From assembly GCF_024713975.1 (NCBI RefSeq), contig NC_091111.1:19552501-19616500 (forward strand): 64,000 bases of DNA. Reading direction: 5' to 3'. This DNA comes from Paralichthys olivaceus (lineage: Eukaryota > Chordata > Actinopteri > Pleuronectiformes > Paralichthyidae). The notes below the pieces were generated by a model. That model was not told where the DNA came from and did not search any database. It saw nothing but the letters and a program-made list of their open reading frames with translations. Below, piece after piece: positions 1 through 12,070 of this stretch (position 1 is its first letter; each line of letters starts with the position of its first letter). The position numbers and the translations under genes were made by a program.

Positions 1-2984
1 CCCCTCGCTTTCCCCGCTGCCTGGCTTAAACTAATCCCATTATCGGTGAGGCGGCCTGACGCTGATGTGGCCTGCTAACTGACCAGCTGCTCCGAGTCTG
101 GCCACCACAGGCACGCTGTAAAAAATGGCAGAACGAGCAAGTCAGTACCGGCTAAATTATTAATACTGAAGAGAGAAAATACTTCATAAAGTACTTTTCT
201 GTTATCGTTGTTTTGTGATTTCAGCAGAATCATGATCCTGGGTAGAACGTGTTTACATGTAAACTCACAAAACTGGTTTCAAGGTTTCAAGTGGTCAAAT
301 ACAATATGCATAAAAAACTTATTATATCCATGTAATTCTACAGTGTGAAAGTATATTAATATGATTAATACTGTAGAATATGAATAATGATATATATTTT
401 TATATAAGTATATATAAATAAGACAGGGTTGAACCCCATGAGGCTCAATTGAAAACATGACAATGACACATAATTAAAAGTCCTGATGGCGGATGTGATG
501 CTTCACTGTGATGAATCTGTGGTTCCATCATCATCATCTATCAAAATAAAATCATTTTCATCTCGTGTCATTTTCTGGATAAAAACCAGATTCAGTTATT
601 TTTTGCAGCGTGCTCTGGCCCGGTGGCCCAGCGGCCTGCCAGCCTATCAGCCTCCACGCTGGCTCCGCTGCCCGCTAGCTACCGCGCTAGCCTGGACAGC
701 ATGAGGCGTGGATCCCCATGGAAAGTCAGCGTTGGAGTTCCACAACGCAACACAATAATGCCGAGTCAGTCGGAGCGACGCTAATCCAGCTTCCCAAACA
801 ATGTGAGAGGCCCCGCGGGTCCGAGAGCAGGTAGAGGAAGATTAGAGCTGGAGACGTTTCTTTGTGCTGACAGAAGTTCCTCCTGACGAGACGGACCGAG
901 AGCTTTTCACAGATTTATAGTCGCTTTTCACCTGCAGACAACGAAACGACCACAAGCCCAATTTAATTTGTGTTCACGACTAAATTTGTTTGAGATATTT
1001 GAGACAGTTGATGAGCAAGTGACGGAGATCGTCAGGTTTCAGATTCAAGAGAGGAAAATACTTTTTTGTACTTATTGTATATTTCAAAACCTCACGTTCT
1101 GCCTCCCGGTGGGATTTGACCTCCTGATGATATTAAATCACTTTTCTTTTGGCTCCAGTTTTGGTCCCCACCGACTCCCGCTGCCCTCTCGCTGCTGAAT
1201 GCTCCTCTGTGTTCGGCAGCCGCTGTGTAACCGTGTGTGTCTCCTGAAAATGTAAAATTATAATGTTCATTTAAACACTAAAATAAATCAGATGTGTTGT
1301 TTTCATGTCGTTATTATCATCGAGATATTCACACAGAATGAATTTGTTAGATTAGCTATCGTCGTTATCATCGCTCTCTAAATGTACCTTCACCAGAACT
1401 TTAAAATCAATTCAACCATTGAGTCTCTTGTGGTGAAATATACTTGAAACGTGTCATAAAAACACAAATCTGTTTATTCTCATTGTTTATTTTTGGTTTA
1501 TTAAGCTTCCGACACTTTTAGTTTTTTGCAGTGAAACGTTCCTCAGTGAAACACCAGGGGAGAGAACCACTCGTCTGTGGTGATGTCAGTCGTCCTCTGG
1601 TTTCAGCTCTAAACCAACACTGATTAATAATTTATGGATCATCCCATTATTCCACTTTACACAGTTCAAAGGCTTCGCATTTGCATCCAATTTGTTCACT
1701 CTGCTATAACGTCCTTTTTGCATCAGTATTTCTCTTATAAATGGAATTTGAGACGGTTTGTCCTCACATCAGCGGATAAAGAAGATTAAAGTGTGGGCAT
1801 CCTGCGCTCCCCCCCACCACTCACCCTCCTCCCTCCCTCCAGTCCCCCTCCCTCCCTCCCTCCTCCCGTCCTCCTCCCCTCTTCCATCTCGGCCTCGGGG
1901 CTTTGATTTGTCTCGTGATGCTTCTGAGGAACATGAAGTACAGCAGCCGTCCATCGACAGAACACGAGAGATCATTCTGAAACAAGATTCACTTTAGTGT
2001 CAACACACAAGTGCACGTCCAACTCACCAGTGTACTGTGGTTCTATGGAAAATCTAAATCTACAAATACAAATAATACAAGTCAAAAGATAAATACAGTG
2101 GAAACAGACGTGAGAATTATTGCACCTGGATTAAATTTCACAGGTTGATTTCAACAGATGATTCACAAACTGCTTCTATATATTTTTACACAGCTCATGA
2201 AAAAGTCTAATAAATACAGACAACATCAGAAGAGAAGAACAGACAAGAAGAAATTCTATATTATTTCAACTCGTGTGTGTATTTCCTCTTCACCCAAGGT
2301 TTTGTATTTTTGTATTTAAGAGCAATTCAAAATGTTTAAAATGTTTTTTAACTGTATTTAATCTTGACAACAAATATGAAAAGACAACGTCGAATATTTC
2401 AGATTGACTGAAGGTCAAACATAAACACCAGGGTTTAAATATTTAACTCTGTGTAGTTTGATTTATTTTGATTTATAATCTATTTGACTAAATATCTCCT
2501 CTGTCCTGACGTCCTGTTCAAGATAAGAAGTAAACATTACACAGGAACGTCAACAGGTGGATTTAAACACGATACTGTTGAACAGATCATTTTGTTAATT
2601 AAAGAGAAATTTAAAAAAATCAGGTTTTAAAGAACCAAAACACTTTAATACCAGTTTCTCTCTCCCTTTAAAAAACAGGGTTTCCTGTGGAAAGAAATAA
2701 AAGTCAGTAAAAAACACAAAACAATTGAATTCCTGAAGAAATCAACAAGCAACAGGAGGCGAAGGTGAACGTGCAGCTGAAGAGGCTGCGCTGCTCTGAC
2801 GTCACTGAATCACTGTTGATTGTGAGTTTGACACTTTTGGCCCAAACTCTTTTATTTACAGGTTTTGGTCTTCGGGCTGTTTTGAGAGCGAGGGGACGAA
2901 CAAAAGGCCGAGCGGAGCCGTCGCTGCTGCTGCTGCGGTCTTGCCACTTGTTTTTTGTGAATCCCTCCACATCTCCTGTATCTG
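1..2984. other. Intergenic, no gene seen
   Basis: No reading frame here has flanking splice signals or a recognisable protein, and every open frame is short. Most of the stretch is AT-rich. Positions 481-960 are more complex and GC-richer. Positions 1805-1885 are a C/T-only tract described separately. On synteny it should lie on the far side of insm1 from cfap61, where human has RALGAPA2, but no ralgapa2 exon was recognised. Confidence 0.6.
1805..1885. repeat. Polypyrimidine CCTCCCT-rich tract
   Basis: About 80 bases are almost purely C and T on the plus strand, built from CCTCCCTCC-like units. Mirror-symmetric polypyrimidine tracts of this kind can form triplex (H-DNA). No function is evident, and the open frames across it are compositional artefacts. 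Confidence 0.75.
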
Positions 2985-3130
2985 GGCAGATATGTACAGT
3001 CTCCCTGCCCGTCTCATTTCAATTGGCCTCCATCTGTTTTGTCTATCCATGAAAAGGTCTATTATGATCCTCTGCTCTTTGTACAAATGGACTACTAAGC
3101 GTATAGGGACCCCCACCACCTCCCCATAGG
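2985..3130. promoter_or_regulatory. Candidate conserved non-coding element A
   Basis: About 145 bases of even composition with no repeats, unlike the surrounding AT-rich DNA. It contains CAATTGG and an A/T-rich CTATTATGA block. No splice-flanked coding frame spans it. The texture is that of vertebrate conserved non-coding elements near developmental regulators, and the nearest such gene is insm1. This is inference only; cross-species alignment would decide it. Confidence 0.3.
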
Positions 3131-3573
3131 CACAGGCAGCCCCCGCCCCCTCCACCCTTCCTGAAACATTAGATTCCGAGGAGCTCGTTCTGCTGCTGCT
3201 TTAATTATCCAGCGCCGGCGAAGGGATCTTAGTTTTAACGAGTTTTAAAACGCTCCGTCTATAGATTTTCTTGAGAAAAGAAGCAGAGGGGGTGTAGGGG
3301 TGGGGTGGGGGGGCAGCAGGCTCTTTATTAACCCTACAGTGACTAGCTAATGTGATTGAAGTGGAACCACCTGGTGGGGGGGGGGGGGGGCTGTATCGTC
3401 AGCTGCCACTGAAGGCCGGAGAACTGCGAGGACCAGGTGCTGCGCTGCAGCCTCTTAATTGGTGCCATGTAATAGCCTGCTTCAGTGCACAGTGCGGCTT
3501 GGGGCTAGGATTAAAAAAAGCTGTTGCAGGCACAGAAGTCCATTTTCTTTCACTGCACCCCCCCCCCCTCCTT

Positions 3574-3575
<2 letters not shown>

Positions 3576-3607
<32 letters not shown>
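3576..3607. repeat. (AC)n microsatellite
   Basis: Uninterrupted AC dinucleotide repeat of about 16 units, preceded by a C homopolymer at 3558-3567. Confidence 0.95.
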
Positions 3608-3609
<2 letters not shown>

Positions 3610-4063
3610 CTTCAGACGCAGGAGTCCAGAAGTGCAGCTTCTTCATGCTAACGTGACGAGAGGAGACTATCTGAGGTGAACAGCCACCGTGGCCGGGGGA
3701 TTGGATGCATCTCTATCTGCTCCCCCGCTGACGACGAGGCTGCCGGACGGAGCCGAGTCTCAACCTCTCGACCGAATCTGAACTCCTGAAGCCGGGGACA
3801 CGGAGGCCGAGTCACCGAGGCTCCACCGGGAGTTTGAACCGACACAGTCCTGTGAATTAAAACCAGACAATAAGATTGGAAAGCTGCTTTAATCTGCATC
3901 AACATACACATCAACAGAAAAACAGCAAACACTCAGTGCATCATGTTGAGAATCAGAAATATGTTTCCTCTCCGAGAGTCTGAAGCTTGGGGGGGGGGTA
4001 GTCTTTCTGTTTGAATGGGTCTGGTTGCCATGGTATCACTAGCAGCATCAGCACCTTCAGGCG

Positions 4064-4117
4064 CAGTACTGTACAGTACTACAGTACTCCACAGTACTAC
4101 AGTACTACAGTACTCCA
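4064..4117. repeat. ACAGTACT short tandem repeat
   Basis: Irregular head-to-tail copies of GTACTACA/GTACTCCA, roughly six over 54 bases. Because GTAC is self-complementary, the array can also fold on itself. Confidence 0.8.
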
Positions 4118-4696
4118 CTTATTCAGATGAACGTCCTCGTGGTTCAAACATTATATCGTCGGAGGTGAAGGCTACAGCTGCTTCCTCTTCTTCTTCTTCT
4201 TCCTCTTCTTCTTCTACTGTTTAATGTCTCTCTACTTCCTGTGACTGGTCCAAAAGTGCTTCCACTTTGTAAACGAGCAGAACCTTGGTTCAGTCTGATC
4301 CAGAACCAGAACCCCTCCTCTGCTCTGAGTTCACCTCTGTGGTCGTGGGGGTTCATGCTTCCTGACGCCTTTGAGCAAAGTGACTGCAGCAGCAGGTTGT
4401 TGCTTCATTGTGTCAGTTCACTGCTCCTCAATGAATCCAGAGCGTCTGCAGGCTGCTCCCCTCATGGCTGCTCGGACGCTCCGGTCCCTTTCAAGCAAAT
4501 CTTTGTTTTCAGCACTTTAACGTTGAATATCTGCTCCTTCACACCGGAACAGAATCAGCCTCGGTGAGACGGAGGCCACAGATGGAGCTGATGCAGTGAG
4601 GAGGAGGCTGAGTGCTGCTGCGTTCAGGGACCTTCAGCCTCCCGCTGCACCGGCTGCCAGGTAACCGTCCTCAGGGTCCCGCAGCCTCCTGGGCCC

Positions 4697-4714
4697 GGGG
4701 GGGGGGGGGGGGGG
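4697..4714 (+). repeat. G18 homopolymer
   Basis: Eighteen consecutive G follow GGGCCC. Such runs can form G-quadruplexes and are prone to sequencing and length error. Confidence 0.9.
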
Positions 4715-5194
4715 AGGGAGGAGCCGGCAGGTGGCAGGAGGCCGACTGGGTGGGACTGAAGCTGCAGCAACTTCAGAACAACACTGGACATTAATTGTTT
4801 CGTGTGGTAGAAACACACTGGCTCGTTGGCTGTGGATCCTGCGGAGGATCTCCTGTGGACCGGCAGCAGAACCAGCACGTGTGTGAGCAGCTTTTCTTTT
4901 CTGAAACTGTGAAAGTGACCTGTAGTAATTTAGAAAATGAAGAGCTGCTGCTGGACTGTTCTCTGTTTTTCTTCTGAGTTAATAAAACCTCAACTTGACA
5001 TATAACACGATTGAATTGTGTTTTTTTTTCCATCGATCTGTTAAAATAATAATCACAAGACAAAAATAATTCATGTCCTCTCCTCCTGCATTCGACACAC
5101 GAGGGGAAATAGAGAAACCAAAACAACTAAGCACGAGGATGAAGCTGAACTTCCTCTCGTTGGACCTGCGAGTCGTCTCAGTCGTGTTCGAGTC

Positions 5195-5620
5195 CGTGTT
5201 TACAGACGGATGAATGGAATAGTTGCAGCTTTAATTCTCCCTGAGCCGTCTTCATCCAGCCGGAGCTCAGCTGCCTTTGAGGGGAAAGTATCTATAAAAT
5301 GTCTCAGGGAGCCGTCTCTCCATTTGACAGCCCTTCGGGAGAACAAAGGCTCAGCGCTAATGCAGCACAGATCAACCGCCTGCTCTTCTATTGAGCAAGG
5401 TGCCAAGATGCTCAGGCTTTTAATGCCCGAGCCGCCGGGGACCGTCTTCAAAGAGGCCTAATGCAAAGTGAGTCATCGCCACCCGTCTCATTGTGAGTCC
5501 CCTTTAATTCAGCCCCCTTTGGTTAATTATTTGCTATTGTGCGTTACCCATCTGAGCCTGAGTCAACAATCAAAAAATTAGTTTATAAAAAGGCGGGTTA
5601 GTGATCGGGGACGACCTAAA
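5195..5620. promoter_or_regulatory. Candidate conserved non-coding element B
   Basis: A 425-base island of balanced, non-repetitive sequence. It contains TTTAATT and TTAATTATTTG homeodomain-type sites, TGAGTCA near 5469 (AP-1 type), ATTAGTTTATAAAAAG near 5577, and CTTTGA and CAAAGG blocks. The open frames on both strands are shadows of each other without splice context. It is the strongest enhancer-like island upstream of insm1 by appearance. Inference from texture only. Confidence 0.35.
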
Positions 5621-6884
5621 AGCACAGCAGCCCAGAAAAATGTGGGAGGGGTGGAGGGGGTTGAGCGGCCATCTGTGACGAGCAGGCCGCCAAACGCTCT
5701 CAACTAGCAGGTCCCATATGGACGAGCGGGTGTCACCCTCTTGTTGCTATTTTGTTGTTGTTATTTATTTACAGAATCAGTCGGATGAGACGGTGAGGAG
5801 CGCTCTGCTGCCGGCGCCAGCAGCAGACAGGGTTTCTTTTTTTTTTTTGGGGTTGAGATGATTTGGCAGCGACATGGCGTCCAGCAGAGAGACGGTGGAG
5901 CCAGAGGACAGAGGGAGAGCGGGGCCGGGCCATCTGTGGGACAGACACGTAGACGTCCCCCAGCTTGTCTGGTTCTGATGGTGCCAGGAAGTGATGGCAC
6001 CGAGTCCCATCTCCACCAGGAACACGTTTAGTCACATGTCTGTTCAAGGATGAACAACCATGAACAAAACGTCGCAGGACATTGGATCACGTGACCTGCA
6101 CATCTGTACGGGAAGCTGGATTTATCTGAGCGTTCATCGCCACACGTCGTCTTCGTCGTGACCTTCGTCTCTGATCTAAATGCGAACGGCTCAAAGGTAG
6201 TCGCAGGAACTGAAATGGAATCTGCTCCATGTTGGTGGAGAGGAGGAGACACGTCCACCAAAGACGAAGTGTTTTCATCCGTCCTCTTGTTGGTGGTTGG
6301 TCTGTGTATGTGTTTGTTCGTAAACAAGGTCAAAGGTCAGGGTTTCCATGAAACTTGGTGGAAGGATCAGGAGAGAGCTCCGTGTGTTTTTTAATGATTT
6401 CTCAGAGAATCATTTATGGATCTTGATTAAAAACTCTTTATTGAATCCCTCAGTATTTAATAAAATCATATTCAGGCAGCAGACGTGTGTGATTCAGTGC
6501 AGCTCCATTAGATTTAAGGGTTAGGGGTTGGTACATTTGACGCTCGTAGCACCAAGTAGAAGCTAAAAGCAGTGATTCAGTGAGTGACTGATGAACACAC
6601 ACACGTTCCTCCTTCACCATTTTCTACACTAATAAAGTCCTCATGTCCTTTAGGAGGAAAACCATCGTCTCAATCCTCGTTTCACCATTTCAGTTGCTGG
6701 AAACGTTTTAGAGCTGACGTGTAAACTCAGGTGAACTTAGAGCTCATGAGCTGAACACACGGGAGACGAGCTCCGAACCCTGCGACACAACACGCCGCCT
6801 CCGTCCCACACATGAACCCGTCCCTGAGCGGCAGCAGGAGGCAGAGTGGAACTTCAGGAGAGCAGAATGCTGATGTAGAGTGAG

Positions 6885-7030
6885 AGAATGTCCCCGAGGT
6901 TCAATTAGCGAGCCGCCACAGGTCCTCTCAGCCTTCATTAGCTGCCTGCTGGAGCACACAGGCCCGGTGTGGTTGTTGCATGGTGTGGAACCTCAGGGAG
7001 ACGCCTCTCTCTCTCCTCTCCGCTCTCTAA
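6885..7030. promoter_or_regulatory. Candidate conserved non-coding element C1
   Basis: A non-repetitive island containing CAATTAGCG, CATTAGCTG and TCTAATGATC homeodomain-type sites within 145 bases. It is not coding. The suggestion that it is an enhancer rests on motif density and texture only. Confidence 0.25.
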
Positions 7031-7234
7031 TGATCACGAGAGAAGCTTTCTGCAGAAGTCGGAGGCGCTGCCGTGTGCTGTTATGTGGTTTGTTAGTTCA
7101 GCGGGGAGGGTTCTCATCAGCCACCTCTGCGTCTTCCTGCCGCCTCGGCACACTGTTCCTCCACGATCCCACCAGAACCATTAACTAGACACTCGGGCGT
7201 TGGCATGTCCAGACAGGGTGGAGGCTGATCAGCA

Positions 7235-7236
<2 letters not shown>

Positions 7237-7281
<45 letters not shown>
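7237..7281. repeat. (AC)n microsatellite
   Basis: Uninterrupted AC repeat of about 22 units. Confidence 0.95.
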
Positions 7282-7282
<1 letters not shown>

Positions 7283-7919
7283 GCTTTGAGATTCAGGTTT
7301 TGAACTCATCACTGTTGGCGAGTATTTTGCAACACGTTCTTCTGGCTGCAGGTTTTCTCACCTCAGCCACCGAGGTCATGTTTTCACTCGTCTGTGTGTT
7401 TGTTGCTTCAGTTGCCTCCTGGAGGTTGAACCAGGAAACTCGGTAGAAAGATGCTTTAAGGTTCAGGAACGTATCCAGTGAACCTTTTTCAGTTTTGGAA
7501 TAAAACATGATATCTGTCCCTTTGACATCACGTTTAGAGGACGGACATTTTTAGTGCAACTTGATTGAATTTCAGGAGACTTTTCTCCACTGCTGTGTCA
7601 CAATATACCTTTAAATACATATATATGTATATATGTATATATATATGTATATGTCTGTTTAAATGACCAGACATTTTGAATAGAAACACTTTGTGTTCTT
7701 GTTTGTGTGTGAGTGGCTGATGAATGCACTTTGTACATTCAGATATTTTAATGTGATTATAGTTCAAACCACAAAATACCTAAAAATCTCCTCTGCAGCT
7801 TTTAGATGAAAGTTTTATCTTTTCACTCGTCTCATTTTTCCTCCAGAACATAAATAATGAAGCACTCTGACGATGATTTCAGATTTTTTTTTTCTCCGTC
7901 ACTGAATATCATCCATGAG

Positions 7920-8060
7920 CAACGCTGCTCTGACAATCACATTAGCAGCATCAGGCCTCATCTCTGTTACAGCACCGTCTTAATTTCCTAAACCCTGGAT
8001 GCAGATGAAAACTTAATCTGCTGATTTATTTGGGTAATGGAGATGGAAATTAGATTAGGG
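7920..8060. promoter_or_regulatory. Candidate conserved non-coding element C2
   Basis: A balanced island with CACATTAGCAGC, GTCTTAATTTCC, CTTAATCTG and AATTAGATTAGGG sites, and a CAGATG E-box at about 8001-8006. Clustered homeodomain and bHLH sites fit a neural or endocrine enhancer. Not tested. Confidence 0.3.
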
Positions 8061-8329
8061 CAGATTTCAGCTCCGAGCCATCTGAGACTGATCGTAACTG
8101 TTCAACACCTCGGGTTCTAGATCAGTGGAAACAACACGGAGATGTGATACATTGACGGAGCTGAAAAAAAGCGGATGGGACGCGATCGAATCTGCTCTGG
8201 TGCAACAACAGTGTGTCGCTTTAAATGTTGCTGCAGCAAGGAATTGTGGGACAGGATTGTTTCCTTTCCTGAGCATGAACAGCTCAAACACGTCCTGGTC
8301 ATTTGACTCAATGAGGAATCTTCCCAACA

Positions 8330-8560
8330 AACAAAGAATGAGAATGTTGTGTATATTGATCCTCTGTCACTCTCATATTTACACACCAATTATCTCTCTG
8401 GGGGAGGGTCGGCCTGACCCCCCCCCTGCACGTTACAGGAAGGTCAGCGCCCTCGATGGAGGCTAATTAAGCAACTATGGCTGAAGAGGCGGTCGAGTGT
8501 GAGTCAGCCGGTGTTTTGCTCATCAGAGGAACGTCTCGCTTCTTGATTTCAAGGACATAT
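8330..8560. promoter_or_regulatory. Candidate conserved non-coding element C3
   Basis: It contains CCAATTATCTC, GGCTAATTAAGC, TGAGTCAG and TGATTTCAAGG in a stretch without simple repeats, apart from a C9 run at about 8420. No coding signal. Enhancer-like by texture only. Confidence 0.25.
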
Positions 8561-8989
8561 CTGCGTCTCAGAGCGGAGAGCGTCTCCACGAGCGTGCTTG
8601 ACCCTCTTCACACGCACTTAAAGTAAATTCCTCAGGTGGAATCTCCTCTGTTTGGCATCAGCTCCTCTGTTTTCACTCATGTCGACATGTGACACCGGGC
8701 TGCAGGGACTCAGGATGACTCAAGGGTAAAGAAAAATGGAAGCGCCGCTCCCTCCATCAAACGATTGTCTCAAACAGCGGAGCAGAGATAATGACCTGTC
8801 AGAGGCCGGGACACTTTGTGTCCTTGCACATTCTTTGAGGCGAGAGACTTCTCGTCATGGTCCACCATCGTAATAATCCGCCTGTCTGCAGCTCCATTAG
8901 GCAAACAAACAAGTTGTCCAACTGTGGGTCAGGGGGGGGGGGTCTGTGTGTGTGTGTGTGTCTGACCCTTATTGATTCAGGTCTGCGGT

Positions 8990-8990
<1 letters not shown>

Positions 8991-9028
<38 letters not shown>
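8991..9028. repeat. (CA)n microsatellite
   Basis: CA repeat of about 19 units. A (TG)n run at 8945-8961 lies 30 bases upstream, so the two can pair as an imperfect hairpin. Confidence 0.95.
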
Positions 9029-9029
<1 letters not shown>

Positions 9030-9877
9030 CACAGGCCCTAGAGCTACAGCACTGCGGTGCCCTAATGTTTCTATTACTGATGTCCCTCATTGTGGAGGCG
9101 TGACAGGACGGATCCATATGAACAGACTGACGCCAGATTGTGCATTTTAGAGAAGAAGAAACAGAAGACGTGTTTCAGACGTGATTCAGTTTGAATATGA
9201 AGTGAAATCCTTTCTGAAAGCTTCGTTCTGCAGAGATCAGCGTTTGTTTGAATGAGTTTCTGCAGGTGCAAGTTGATCTGTTGTTATTTTTAACTACAGA
9301 AAATTGAGCAGAGCTCTCAGGATGACTCACAACCACAAACACAATCCCATCATGCCTCAGTTTAATGCTGCTGATTGTTTTGTTTTGAGTGGGAGTCCAT
9401 TTTCTGAAACGGCCATCGTCGGTGAAGTGTCATTTAGGCTTTTTATTTAACGGCCGTAAAATACCGTTGTTTTTTACAATTGTACAAAAACCCAGCGGTG
9501 AGGTTTCGGTTGCTAAGCAGCAGAAACATCCACAGCTGTGAAACCGTCGATGGTCAACTTTTAAAACCTCGACTCACATGTGACGTTAATCCAGTGAAAA
9601 GAACTGAGCTGAACTTTGAACAATTGTGTCTGAGACTCTCCTGAAATGTCCAGAAGATCAAAGACATGAAAGGTAACGATCAGGAGGAAATATCAGAGAC
9701 AGTGACCATCAGAGTCGTCTCCAGAGAAGCTTCCAGACCCAAACTCTACAGCTTCTACTTCACGACTGGAGGAAGCGACTCAGTGATGATAAATCTACAG
9801 ACGAGGACGTTTGTGTTTTTCTTTCATATGAACTATTGGATTAAAACACTGAGTCGGTTCGGTCCCGTCATGTCGGG

Positions 9878-9925
9878 CCCCTCCCTGCACCTCCGACCCC
9901 TCCCTGCACCTCCGACCCCTCCCTG
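9878..9925. repeat. 19-bp tandem repeat
   Basis: The unit CCCTCCCTGCACCTCCGA is repeated about 2.5 times head to tail. Confidence 0.8.
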
Positions 9926-10255
9926 GCTCCGTGGCTCAGGTGTTCTCGAGCGCGGCCTCGTGGACGTTTCTTTCAGAGATTCGTCACGCCCCAGCCGGGC
10001 TGCTGCTGCGTGTGCCAGCCCACCGAGAGGGGGCCGGGCCTGGTCGCCAGACGGCCCCTCGAACTGACAGCCCGCCACCCCACACACACACTCAGAGACA
10101 AGAATAGACACACACACACACACTGTGTCACAGCGAGTGTTTAACCATAGTTACCAGTGATTAAAGTCAAGTCGTGGAGTGAAGGTCACCGCAGCTTCAA
10201 CATCAATAATCAACAAATCTGCATCTCTGTTGTTTGATGATGCAGAAACAAGTGA

Positions 10256-10385
10256 CTCCACAACTCACTACACAAAATACACAATACACTACACATAACA
10301 CACAATACACTACACATGATACACAACTCACTACACATGATACACAACTCACTACACATGATACACAGAATATGCACTACGTACA
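10256..10385. repeat. ACACTACACATGAT minisatellite
   Basis: About 130 bases of imperfect tandem copies of two related units, roughly TACACAATACACTACACATAA and ACACAACTCACTACACATGAT, with a period of about 21-23. No G in most units gives strong strand asymmetry, and the open frames across it are artefacts. Confidence 0.85.
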
Positions 10386-10725
10386 CTACACACCACACAG
10401 AGGACACACTCCTGCACTATTAAATCACAATGGACTTTTTAAAATGACAAAATGCTTCAATTTGAAATGACGTATTTTGTAATTTCATCACTGACGATTA
10501 ATTGATTGATGATTAATTATTGATTGAATCAGAAAATGTATCAAGAGAAGAAATCACATATTTAATAAATTGTCTTTTTTGTGATGTTATTTTGAGACGA
10601 GCATCCATCACGTCACGACTCTGATCTGTGTTTAAATGGTTGCTGTGATTTAATGACACACAATGTTAATATCTTTACTTTGTGTTAATTCACATTGATC
10701 ACTTATAATGATGATATCACAGATC

Positions 10726-10728
<3 letters not shown>

Positions 10729-10757
<29 letters not shown>
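10729..10757. repeat. (TG)n microsatellite
   Basis: TG repeat of about 14 units. Confidence 0.95.
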
Positions 10758-10759
<2 letters not shown>

Positions 10760-11359
10760 AGCAGCAGAGGGAGTCCAGACTCATTTACATAATTATGCGG
10801 CTGCTTCCTGCAGCAGTGAGGGGCGGAGCCATCGTGACCTTTGGTGACCTCTGGTGACCTTTCTTCAGCTGCAGCGCTGAGATGCTCTTCAGATAAAATC
10901 CAGAGCAGCAGAGCAGTGATGTCAGAGTACGTGCCGGTGGTTCGAGGCCGGTGGCACCGGGATGATAAACAACACCTGCACCAGATATTGTTGATGATCT
11001 GAATCTGAGCGAGCGACCTCACAGAACAGGAACTGAGCGGACAGGAAGCCCGGATATGATCACTCGTCATTCGGCGTCTGAGCAGCAGCAATTTTATTTC
11101 CCAGAGTTCATGTCTGAAGCAGCTCGTGACTCTGTTTGTCTCACGGCTGAGCTGAAGCAGGATTTCTGCTGAACCAGATTCAGGTTTCCAGCGGCGCTCA
11201 TTAGAAATTCATTCTGAACAGCTTGTTATTATCTCTGGCCTCTGGATGTGTGAATAGATTTACAAGCATTAGGGCCGGGGCATTGTGTCGGGCATGTGTG
11301 GAGGAGGTCCCGGCCCCTTTGTGTTCGCCAGGGCCCTCAAATCAGCTGCACCCCCCCCC

Positions 11360-11361
<2 letters not shown>

Positions 11362-11393
<32 letters not shown>
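11362..11393. repeat. (CA)n microsatellite
   Basis: CA repeat of about 16 units, preceded by a C9 run. Confidence 0.95.
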
Positions 11394-11394
<1 letters not shown>

Positions 11395-11929
11395 CCCTCT
11401 GCCCCACCCATTACCTCAGCCCTCTGAACAAAAGCAAACAGAAAACACGGATGTGCTGCAGATTTTTGGGGAATTACAGAAAAGGTGCTTCGGCTGCAGC
11501 AGATGTAAAAAGCTGTTCCTCCTCAGGTTTGTGTGTCAGAATGTTTTTAACACACACTCAGAATCAACCAGATGATAAATGATTTTCTGCATCATTAAAG
11601 ATTCACTGAGGAAATGGTTCCAGGTTTGCAAGAAGCTAAAAAATGCTTCAGATATTTCACGCAGGAGGAAACGTCTCGGCCTGAGCTGCGTTTTGTATCG
11701 AGGTTGAATAAACGTCGGTGTCGTAGGAACTGAACCGACGCAGGTGTGTGAATAAAAAACTTTTCTCGTACAGATTGAGCGTTCGTGAAGGAATCAAGTG
11801 GTTTTGTGTAACTCAGTTCTTCGTACACTACAAATCAAACAGAGGGTTTTTTTTTCCAGGTGCTCCAGATAATAAGGATAATAAGATAAACGATGGTAAA
11901 ATCCTCAGAGGTGAACGTTCCCCTCCGTC

Positions 11930-12070
11930 TGCTGCCTGGAGTTAATTAGCTCTCCCTCCGTCAGAGCCTCTCAAGTCAACAAGGCGATTAAGGTTTCACT
12001 TGATCCCTGCTGATCAGAGGGAGATGTGTATCACAGCAGCTGGATCCCGCTCCGTGAAGAACATCAGCCG
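11930..12070. promoter_or_regulatory. Candidate conserved non-coding element D
   Basis: It contains GTTAATTAGC, TCAAGTCAACAAGG, GGCGATTAAGG and CACTTGATCC in a non-repetitive stretch. Clustered homeodomain-type and NKX-type CACTTGA sites suggest an enhancer. This is unsupported by alignment here. Confidence 0.25.

Larger units (their letters stand above)
3131..5194. other. Intergenic, repeat-rich, no gene seen
   Basis: It holds G and C homopolymers (G run 4697-4714 and a G run near 3378-3390), a CA microsatellite (3576-3607), an ACAGTACT tandem (4064-4117) and a CTT-rich stretch (about 4180-4217). No coding exon with splice sites was found on either strand. Confidence 0.6.

Noticed and set aside
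3933-4118. Open frame over the ACAGTACT array
   Set aside because: A simple tandem repeat, not a protein.
9666-10067. 133-codon plus-strand open frame
   Set aside because: It covers a 19-bp tandem repeat and C-rich DNA; composition explains the lack of stops, and no conserved motif is present.
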